This document shows positions 45,501-57,500 of a stretch of DNA of 64,000 nt, piece by piece (within the stretch, counting starts at the first letter, position 1; each line of letters starts with the position of its first letter). The stretch is taken from NCBI GenBank assembly GCA_035610835.1, contig CM069458.1:33815449-33879448 (forward strand). Direction: 5' to 3'. The notes beneath the pieces were generated by a model that worked only from the letters and a program-made list of their open reading frames with translations, searched no databases and was not told the DNA's origin. Source of the stretch: Ophiura sarsii. Its lineage: Eukaryota; Echinodermata; Ophiuroidea; Amphilepidida; Ophiuridae. The position numbers and the translations under genes are program-made.

Positions 45501-48500
45501 GTATATCCAGTGACAGTTGTATATCCCTTGGTATATAATATTTAATTTTGACTAAAGCAGCCGACAATGCATTGATTGATGATAACATCCAGAAGTGGTT
45601 TATGTGATAATAATGCCGCCGTGAGGAGCCGTGTAGCGAGGGGCCACACCGAACTATGATCGAGAGTGACCAATTATAACGCCGCAATACGGACCACTGG
45701 CGCGGCGGGCCGGCACATCTAACATGCGCGAATCAGTGGCGTAGCCCGCTTTAAACAGGGCCATAGGGAGGGGGGGTGGACTTATAGGACAGTATAAGTC
45801 CGAGTTGTACCGACGAAAGGCATGATGTACAGTCAATAAAACTATACGGTAGTGCCCACATGTTGTGGCGAATTTACACTTACTTGCAACAGAGTGACGG
45901 TGTAATCCAGGGGCCGACTATACGACCGTAACAGAGCGACAGTAGAATCCGGTGTTTCATTTTTTAAAGTTGAGTGTATTGTTAATATAGTCCCGGTTCT
46001 GAGCACTTCTCTAGCCTGCCCGGCCTGTGGGCCTAAATGAGACGCTGTGCACTTTGCGCCGTACATATGCTATAACCATCTAATGATTGGAAGCGTAGCA
46101 GCATAAAGTATTATGAGAAAATGTGTACATATTTTTTTATCTCCTAAGATAAAACATCACTTGTTGCTGATTTTTTGTTGCACGCATTGGCCAAGTGGCG
46201 CTGGAGTCTACCATCGGACCGGGCTTTCAGTTGACCTACGCATAGGAGCATAGTTGAAGCGAGAATGTCCCATGTAACCTTTTTCAAGATCTTTGGCACT
46301 GAAATTACAATTTTGGTTCATAAAAGAGGGAATCCACTTTACTCATGCGTGCCCGTAACAAAAGGTTTTCGCTCCCATATTATTCGTTGTTCAGATCAAG
46401 TCAATGTACGACATTCAACAAGCCAACCCTTTGAATACAAGCGTTACTCTGTTAACATAATGACGGTCTATTATACATTGGCGGGTTATTTTCAAACGAG
46501 TATCCATCAACATGTGTGTTTCACAGAGTAAGATATGTGGTGTTGGTCTTTTTAAATTCTGAACCAACTCTAGCTCTCCAATGGCCGATACGTGGATTAC
46601 CTCTAATCACCTTTCAAAGGTACAAGACTTGATCGCGTCTATCAATAGTTTATTAAAGCTAGCTAAATTTGGTACAAGAACTAACTTTCCTGAAATGAAG
46701 TTGTCCAAAGATTTTCCAGAAATTCATCGGTTGTACAGATTTAAAAAAAAATGGTAATCATGGTAGATTTAACATTGGTAACGGTCTCATTTCTCATGTT
46801 GTACACAGAAAAAAATTACTGAGTCAAATGACTCATTTTGGTGAGTCTTTCATTTGTCCATGTAGTGAGACACTTTAAAGTTAAAATGAGTCATTTGACT
46901 CATCCATAATGAGTCAATTGACTCACAAATGCAATTAGTGAGTCTTCTGACTCACCAAAAATGAGTCAATTGACTCACTAGTGACTCAACAGACTCGGTA
47001 ATGGGTCACCTGACACAATATTAATGAGTCAATTGAGCCTCCTGACTCACTTGTAACATGTCAATTGACTCAATAATGAATCAAATTGAGTCATTTGACA
47101 CATTTAAATGAGTCACCTGACTCACAGATAATATTAAATGAGTCGAATGACTCATTTTGATGAGTCTTTTGTTTGTCCGTGTACTGAGACACTTGGACGT
47201 TTTACTGAGTCAATTGACTCAGGTTGGATGAGTCAACTGACTCAGACTGGAATTTTCAGTTGAGCCTCAGAATAGCATTGTTTTGTGACAATTAAAGACT
47301 ATCACAAACATGGGCGGTGATCTCCGAAAAGTGTTAGTTTCTGTAGACACTGTATGTTGCCCATTATTAAGCAGGCACTAAGTCCAACAAATAATGAAGT
47401 TAAATACATCCATAAGCTTACTGCCGTGTAACGACGAAGGTCCAACACAGTAAGCTTACTGAAGGTAAAAACACCGCCAAATGCAAACAAGTTACTGTTC
47501 TATCAGCTCCAGAAATTCCACGTATTACTTATAAGTCTATGCAGTGTTTAATAACAAAGAAGTTCAAAAGAAATGACACAATTTGTGTCTTCAATCACTA
47601 ACATCATGAACATACGCTATATAGCCACCAGTCCATGTGCAAAACAAAATGGCAGAGCTAATAAATAAAAACAGCCTCGCTTTCATTTCGTATTTGACTC
47701 ATTATTTTTATGAATGAGTCGAAAGTCGATCTTGACTCATCTTTCCCTTACAGGTGAGTCAGTCTGGCAATACTCTACTGAGTCACCTGAAATTTGACTC
47801 AGTAACAGATTATGCGTGAGTCAACTATGATACACTTAGTGCAATAAGTGAGTCAATGTGTAAGTGACTCACTTAAAAATGAGTCAATTGACTCAGCAAA
47901 TGAGTCAACTTATTGATGACTCATTCCAAAATTGTCAAAGTGAGTCAAATGACTCGGTATTTTTTTTCTGTGTACGATTGGCTATGGTCTGTTTTGGAAA
48001 TGTGTTTGCTTCGTGTATTCAAATAGCTTACAGTTGTATATTAGCCTAGCTATAACAAGCTATAAAAATGACATCTCTGAATGTATAAACAAAGTGTGCA
48101 AAGGAGAAATGGTTGGGCACATTGGTAAAATGGTTTTACAACAAGTGTTGCTATCATTATCAAAGTGAACTCAACTTCAATCACTTATTTATCGAGCATT
48201 AATATATTGTTTACACATTTTAATTGTTTAGATTATGAAGTTAAATAAATCCAGAGATAAATGATAGATAGAAAAATAGATTAAATAAAGAATAGAAAAA
48301 AAATTAAAAGCATTGGCGGCCTTTATAAATTATAAAAATTGACATAAAAATGATGTTACATACATCCACAATCAAGTTTTAAAAAAAATAAAAAAATAAA
48401 AAAATAGAAAACAACAACGAATACACGGAGATTCGAACCCGTGATTGCCGATTGCAAACGATATGGCCAACGTATGCACGCCACAGAGATCGACGACTGT

Positions 48501-51500
48501 AATTGTGTCAGTTTTATTATTTAACCATTGATTCTTTTATTTATAACGAACGGATTTTTATCGTGCCATTTTTGACATTTTAAACCATATTTATATGTTA
48601 CTCTCGCACAAAATGTGTTTGTAATGTGATTATACTCCTTATTTTGGAAAGAATGGTAAAAACGTTGACATTTCGAACACAATAAATGGCATCTTGTATA
48701 CTGTTTATACGGTCGCTCGACTGAACGTTGTGTGACGTGTTGCATGCATTGCATTATTCATGTTACGATCTGTTTATGTATGCTTTTGTTATACTTCTCA
48801 ATCGCTCATCGCCAACTCTGTACAAGAAACTTCATGTGCTGTCCCAACGCTGTCGTTAGAGAACAATAGAAAAGTCCCTTCGACTCTCCAGAGGGCGTTA
48901 TCTGCGACCTTTGACTGGGTTCACGGGGTTAATCATATTAATGAGCAAATATGCAAATGAACTAAGTGTCCCCTCCTATTATATATACTCCTTGGTCTGG
49001 TTTTGAGCACTTGATGTATCCTCGAAACGGTTCCATGAGTATTTAACATATATGAATATTCATACCAGAACTGAGCATGCGCATTTGTACACAGCAACAA
49101 CAGAAATAGCATCCGAGTGGCTCAATTCAAAGACAGCGCATCGAGCGATCATCACGCTGCGCCACGGGGATGCAAATCGTGCGCCCTATCACGTCACGCG
49201 GTGTACAATGTGTACATGCTTTTTCATGCGTTTATCAACGCACACTTATGGAACTGTATTTTTTCCAGTCTTCACATTTGAGCACCCTTGAGGGGCCTCG
49301 TGTAAAATAGGGAAGACATGAGGATCCAGTCTAGACATCACCCATCAATGTGAGGTGATATGGAGTATAATAGGGGGATGTTTGAATGGGTTGCAGCTGT
49401 TTAACAAAGAAGGTGGGTGGACCATATCAATTCATCCACCAGACAATGGATGAGGTCAACCTCGCGTAAAGTACACATGGTCAACCTCACCACAAAAACG
49501 GTGCAACGGACATCCATGGTACGCAATACGACTCTGATTGGTTAGTGGCATTTTGTGAGTTTTCAAGCATGCTCAGTAAGCATGTCAGACTGTGGCCAGG
49601 AGAATATGTGCCACAGATTCATTTTATTGATATTTATGAGTCATGGGTGTAGTTAACACTTAGGATTGGCTTTATAGTGTAGACATTGTTTGCCTTTCGG
49701 ACATAAGATGGACCCTGTCTGGGAGATCAAGGGCTTAAAACTAAAATGTGTCTATTTTTCATGCCAAGAAAAAGGGTTATATGCACAACTAATTGTTGCC
49801 ATACATACCTTTTCTCTAAAATAAATGATCATAGAGCCATAATTACCTATTCTGGTTTTGAGCACTTGATGTATCCTCGAATCATCTACAAGACCATCTA
49901 CATCCGTTATCTGTTTTTATCTGCAGTATTTCTTTCACCATCGTAATGCCATAGACATCAGCGGAGTCATCAAGGAAGCGTACAGGTTGGACGAGAGCAC
50001 CCCAGATGACATCCATCCTGCCAGGAAGTTGGAAGACTTCAAACCGCTCACAAGAGGGCAGTATCCAATCTTCAACAAGTATCCAAAGTTTATTGTTGAT
50101 TATCAGGTATGCTGTGTCACTTAGATTTCTACCTGATAGGCAGGATTTTATATGGGCATGTGATTAAATGAAAGTGAATAATATTTTCAAATACAAATTG
50201 GGATTTCTGTGCCTGAAAATGTTAACAAGATAGGAGGGGGTTGGATCAATTGTAGCAAATCACACAGAAAAAAGTGGATATTTTGTAGCAATATGTGGAC
50301 CAATGTGGATTTTTTTTGTTTCTGCTTCTATTTGTCTAAACTTTTTAAATCTTTATTTATTTATTTATTTATTTAAACTTTATTTTTTATTTATTTATTT
50401 ATTTATTATTTATTTAGGCTATGATGCGGAATGCGTTTTTTTTCAAGGTTTTTAATTTTTTTTTAATAAATCTAAAATATTGAAATCCTTGTGAAAGTGA
50501 CCTTTTGTTTTTAAAATGATGTGATCAATGAAAATCTGAAAAATCTGTGAAACTTTGGGGTTGGTTTTTTTTGAAGAAAAAAAAATCAGAAAAAAAAAAT
50601 CTTCTAACGCACATCAATTAACTAACGTGCGCGGGAGCTTTGAGACAAACATTTTTTTTAATATAGCCTTATTTATTTATTTATTCATTTATTTTATCCA
50701 TTGTAAGGATACTAACATCATCGCAAATACATTAGAAGTCAATTTAGAAGATTTTTCCAGAAGCAACCGGGTGATACCAAATAAACATTTGTTATATCTT
50801 GGAGGAGATAAGAGAGCTTTACCCCTGTATTATATTTAAGGGTTGAGCGCCAGAAGGCCTTAACTCAAAAATGCTATTTTGAGATCAACTTTCAAATATT
50901 TGGGACTCATTACAATACACTGTAGCACCCAACTTATATCTCTAATTTTAGTCAAATTAAAGAGTGTTTATGAGTTATCTCTTTATGGTTCTGAAAATCT
51001 AGGTATATGGATTATTTTTGTACCAGAATATCAATTTGCCCAAAAATTGAGTTACGGCCTTCTGGTGCTCAACCCTCGATATTTACCTAAACATTGATAT
51101 TAAATCACACAGGCCCAAGAAAGGGAGCGCATCCGCAGCGACGAGCTGGACTACTTACACCAGAGAGAAGCCACACTTGAACTACAGAGGGCGCTAGATA
51201 AGAGACGGACTCAAGAGGAAGCATGGTACCGGCAACAGGAGTTGATGACGGATGCAGAACAGCAGCGGAAAGTTCTCATGATGGAGGAAGAGCAGAAATT
51301 AGTGGATCAAAGAGTCAGGTATGTTGACTGTGCAGGTCAGACCTCGCAAATTTCCCTGTATTGCATCGCCATTTGAACCCCATGTGTCCTACGTCAGTAG
51401 AGCTTTCAACAAGTCTGGTGCTAATGCAATACAAGTTTTTCTAGTTAAAGTTTACGCTGATACAGCTATTGCAATACAAGTTTTTCTAGTTTACGCTGAT

Positions 51501-54500
51501 ACAGATAACATGCAATAGAATTGCACCACAACTTGAAAAGTGTGAAGAATTTGTGCATTTGTAAAAACAAACAATCCAACATTTTAATGGCAGACTATGG
51601 TATTCTGGAGACGTTTGGGTAGGGATGAGGTAATGTCTTGGCATACTGGTATGACTTAATTGTTTAAAGCATATTATTATGTGTTATGTGTCACCCACGC
51701 AGTCATTCTATCAATAGTGAATCCAAACGTTTATCCAAAGTTTTGAAGTAGATTGCATATTTGTTTGTTTTTTACAGGCATGGAAATTATCAAGATGTGG
51801 CCTGAATTCAGGCTATTTTGTTTGCCAAATTTCTGCACTTACTTTTATTTTCAGCCTGTTTTTGGCCTTGATAGGCTAATTTCACACATTTTTTCAGGCT
51901 GTTCAGTTTTTTTCATTCTCATGCCTGTTTTTAATTTTTTAATTTTTAATATTGAATATTTGTTTGATAAAAGGCATTATTCTTTGCCTTGTTTTGAATC
52001 CTGTAGCCATTGGTCTTGGGTAAATATAAATGAACTTGACAATCAGATTGTGCCCTTAAACAATTATCGTATTTGATGTGACATAATGTGTTGTACCGGG
52101 TGGTTCAAAAAAAGTTGACCCAAGTTCAAAGTAATTTTTCAACCACATTTAAAGTTTTAGAGAATTTGTGTTTACTTGGTCTTAATCAGCAGTAAGTTTT
52201 GAAATTATCCTGAAAAGATGGCACGTTTAGCTTGTTTGGTTCTTCAGATATGGTTCATTACAGAAAACATGTACAAAACTGACTTGTCCACGGGAGCGTC
52301 ATTAAGTTGCATGTTGTCTTCAACAAAACATCATGCTCTAGTTTCAGAATTGAAAAGCCCACCCTGACAAAGATTCCCAATCTCTATGCTTATGTGCCAT
52401 TCACATTCAATAAAGAAACGTAGGTACGTAAGTAGGTAATGTCAAGCACCAGACAGATGTTTCAGATGTCTCCTTTTTTCTTTTTCTCCATTTTTTACAA
52501 TTTGTGACCAATTGTGTGTAAGTCCACTTTGTGCATTCCATCTCTACTAAAGGACACTCCCGTGGACAAGGCAGTTCTGTGCATGTTTTCTGTGTAATGA
52601 ACCATATCTGAAGAACCAATCAAGATAATGTACCATTTTTAGGTCGTCCGTAGGAAGAGACCTTATGGCAGCATCCTTCGTGTGTGTTGTCTGTCTGTCT
52701 GTGGTGCGTGTGTGTCCGTCTGTCAACAATTTGGTATACACTTTTTGTTTTGTCCATTTCTTCTCCATACAGTAACCAATTGCAATCAAACTTCGGTCAT
52801 AGATGCAACATGGAAACCTTCATATGTTAATGAGGTCATAGGTCACATACCAAGGTCAAAGGTCATCTGAGGTCAAGATGTAAAATTCAGTACACATTGT
52901 TTGTATTGTCCATCTCTTTTCCATACAATGACCAATTGCAACCATACTTCGGTCATAGATGCAACATGGAAACCTTCATATGTTAATGAGGTTAAAGGTC
53001 ACATACCAAGGTCAAAGGTCATCTGAGGTCAAGATGTAAAATTCAGTACACATTTTTGTATTGTCCATTTCTTTTCCATACAATGACCAATTGCAACCAA
53101 ACTTTGGTCATAGATGCAACATGGACACCTTCATATGTTAATGAGGTCAAAGGTCACATACCAAGGTCAAAGGTCATCTGAGGTCAAGATGTAAAATTTA
53201 GTACACACTTTTTGTATTGTCCATTTCTTTTCCATACAATGACCAATTGCAACAAAACCTCTGGCATAGATGCAACATGGACACCTTCATATGTTAATGA
53301 GGTCAAAGGTCACATACCAAAGTCAACGGTCATCTGAGGTCAAAATTTGGTACACACTTTTTGTATTGTCCATTTCTTTTCCATACAATGACCAATTGCA
53401 ACCAAACCTCGGTCATAGATGCAAAATGGTCATCTGAGGTTAAGATGTAAAATTGGCCGCATATGTAAAATTGATTACATTTAAACAGATGAAGTACAAT
53501 TGCAACCAAACTACCCATATAAACGGACGACCTATTTGGGACCGCTGTCCCTATTTTTCAGGATAATTTCAAAACTTTCTGCTGATCAAGACTAAGTAAA
53601 CACAAATTTTCTGAAACTTTAAATGTGGTTGAAAAATTACCTTGAACTTGGGTCAACTTTTTTTTGAACCACCCGGTATATAACACCTCAAGATTATAGA
53701 CTTGGTGGTATGTGACCTGATTTCAACTCAACCTGAACCAACCTTACCTGACCTGATCTGATCTGACCTGACCTGACCTAACTTTTCCTGAAAACCTGGT
53801 AAGACCTAATCTTCATGCATCTGACGTTTCTCACTATTAATATTTGTTGTCAGGTTGCAAGCCATGAAGAGAGAATTACGCGCCAGAGAGCTACAGATGC
53901 TAGAGGGCACCAGAGAGCGCTTCATGCAGCATCAGTCACAGCTCAAGGATACGGAACTTGGTAGACTGGACGAGGAGATCGCACGAAAAGTAAGATTGAT
54001 TATAGAGAAATTATAAATCTAAAGGCAATGTTTGTTATTTTTATTTCTAAAAGGATCTACAACCTGAAAACACCCTGTTGAAACACTTTTGAACATATCA
54101 CAAAGTATTTACCTATCAGTAAAGGCAATCAAATAACCTTTTTGATCATTTTTGAGGAGTTTATATGAATGAAACCAAAGAATACTAAACTCTAGAAGTT
54201 GAAAATATTCAGCAACTCAACAGATGCGCGCTATGAAAATGAGATGCATCGAGCACCCGTATGTGTGTTAAAATGTTTCATGAAAATTGTAAAATGAGAC
54301 ACTGTGCACAATACGCCTTGACGACGAAATCAAAAAAAAAAATCTAAATACCACCAGATCACACAGTGACCATGGTCAAAGTCCGTTGGTGCTCAGCCTG
54401 TGGATGAAACATTGTATTTGTAGCAAAATGTTAAAACACAAACACTATTGGTTAATTGGCTAAAACACTTGCTAGCTCCTGATTGGTTTACCTGATGTCT

Positions 54501-57500
54501 TATTTATTACCTATTTATTACAATGAGGTTTAATGCAAGAAAACCCTATTTTTTCTTCTTTTTTTCCCATCGAATTCCTGCATTGATTTTTTTTTGTATC
54601 TAGGGATCAGTTAAAATAGATAACCAAATCAGGGGCTTTGTGGCACCGAACATTGGTATTTATGTCTTCTTTACAGCGTAACATTGGTATTTATGTTTTC
54701 TTTACAGCGGGTGTTGCGAGAGCAAGAGACCCAGGCGGCCGTTGAGGATGTTGAAATTAGACGCATGGAACTACAGGCACAGAAAGAACAACTCCAACAG
54801 GTTTGTGGTTTTTGCTGTGTGTTTTTGTTTTGAGGGTGTGGCGAGAGTTTCAAGAAGAAGGACCATTTCAAAGGTCAAACAGAGCGCACAGTAAAAGTCT
54901 CTTATCGCATGAGCCCCAATTCTTTTTGCCAACAAGTTATTTTCTCATCAAAAAAATGCCAAAACATTATAACTTTTCACCAAAGTAAAGCTGAAGGTAT
55001 AAAATAGTTATATGTAATATTAGTGTGTATTTAAATGATCGCAGCACGCTCAAACTCTTTGGGCTTTCACACATGCGTAGTAGCTTCGCCACAACAAAAT
55101 GACGCAGCCTGATTGGGAAACGGTGGTCAAAGCGTTGGAGCGTTGTGGAGTATGTGGAGTCCTTTACTGTAATGAGATTATGCATACAATCCTTGGAATG
55201 AGCCATTGTTGCTGTTCTGACAAAACCTTGTATCTCCATCTGGCCCTTCAGCATGTATAAAATAATACTTCGTATGTACAACCCTTAGGTAGTCTGCTCT
55301 AAACATGTCTGAGGGCCAAAAATACATCTATCAAACCCTTGTAAGTGCTCTGAACATGTATAAATCAATACTTCCTATGCGTAATCGCTGGGCAGCTTTA
55401 CTATACATGCGTAAGGGCCGGTAAAACATATACAATGATTTGACAAAACAAGGATGCCATGTTGCTTCACAAAATGAATCTCTGCACTATCATAAGGCCA
55501 GCCAGTAGGGAGGTCACGCTGCATGTCATAATTTGTTATACGCGAGAAAACAATGAAGTCGCAGTGACTGAAATATTTGCTAGAAATAGCTTCGGAAAAC
55601 GGTCTATTTGGGCATCTCAAAAACTGAGAAACGTGTTAAAAATCATGTAGAATTTTAGAGGAGGGTCACTAACATCCGCAGAACAGTAAAATGTATAGTA
55701 TTAAACACGTTTTGTGACCAAATTTATGTCGTAAAATGTTGGAAAATTCACGTTTTGAAAATCTGTGGTCTTCGAAATTACAGGAATCCTAACTCATTCT
55801 AAACCTTACTAAATCATGAAATGAACCCTCGTCTACAAAAAAGTCCATGTACGTATTGCTCTATCTGCTTGGAGATAGCGAAGACCACGGAAACTTCATA
55901 CCACGGAATGAAATCCGCCATAGACACACATGACGAAAATCGTACAGATTTGCACTGCAGTCCTCTGTGTAGGGAGTGTTGACAATAGCAAGGTCGTTAG
56001 TCTATTGTGTTTGTGCATGTTTGTGACAACTGACCCCGTTTAACAATCTTCATAGCTTTCATATAGGGCTTGGGTGACCTAACTATTGACTGAGGCAGAA
56101 ACAAAAAAGGTTGGATTGCCCTTTCCCGACCGACCGTAAAAATCAGGAAAACTAAGGCAAATTTTGTTGTTCTTTAAAAAAACCAATACCCAACCCAAAT
56201 TTTCTTTTTAAGAAATTACAAATTTGTCACCTAAATGAAATGAATTGACCCCTATGTGACCCCACTCCGAAATATTTATCCATGCCACCAGATTTTGTAT
56301 TTTTAATATCAAAAATTTAGTTAAATTATAAACCTCAGTGTATTCCAGTGTGATTTGGTCATTCTTTGGAATCTGAACAAAAAAACACCCTAAAACCGAC
56401 CTTCCGACCCCCCAAAAAAATCTATTACTTAAAATGTACTGATGTCAATTCATGGCAGCATTGGGAACATCATAATTTGCTTACATCTCTGTATCTTTCT
56501 TATTGATTTTGGCAACTTAATTGACCCGTATCTCCGATACTGACCTGGCGACTTTGTCTGTGTTTGTGTTGGGAGCAGTTCACATTACAACCTTTTTGTT
56601 ACAGGACTTGGCGCATGGCTCCGTACAAGCCTCTCATCAGGAGCATGCGAACACTGATACCCACAGACGACAGCAAGAACTAGAGAATAGAGTGAGAACA
56701 AGAGCATGGGATGCGGAGAGAGATCAAGAACATGAATCACGCAAGGTCAGTGAGGGGAAGGGGTTAGTTGGGTGGGGAGGGGGTTGGTTGGTAACATAGA
56801 GGAGGATGAAGAGCGTAATGAAGCACACAAGTAGACAAAATCAAACTGGAGAATAAAGTTCTGAGCCTGAGATACAAATAATAATCCAGGTTGGTCTTTT
56901 CCTTTTGTAGGAGATTCAGACAAACATAGCTCTGTTACTGTTAGATATCAAAGTTCACCTAGAATAGAAGAGAGTACTATTATACCAGAGAGATACAAAA
57001 CCAGTCAAAATGATATACTTATCCAGATTAGGCTTCTTCTCTTACAGGGGATTCAGAAATACATGCTCAATTAGATCAATTCAACAGTGACCTAGAAGAG
57101 AGTACCATACCAGAGAGATACATAAACCAGTTAAGATGATATAATAATCCAGATTAGCTTTCTTCTCTTGTAGGGGATTCAGACATACATGCTCAATTAG
57201 ATCAAATCAACAGTGACCTAGAAGAGAGTACCATTCTGGTGAGATACATAAACCAGTTAAGATGATATACTAATCCAGATTAGGCTTCTTCTCTTACAGG
57301 GGATTCAGACATACATGCTCAATTAGATCAAATCAACAGTGACCTAGAAGAGAGTACCATTCTGGTGAGATACATAAACCAGTTAAGATGATATACTAAT
57401 CCAGATTAGGCTTCTTCTCTTACAGGGGATTCAGACATACATGCTCAATTAGATCAAATCAACAGTGACCTAGAAGAGAGTACCATTCTGGTGAGATACA

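Noticed and set aside
45075..46066. Cluster of overlapping small frames on both strands
   Set aside because: No recognised domains; the overlap on both strands suggests chance openness in a less AT-rich stretch.
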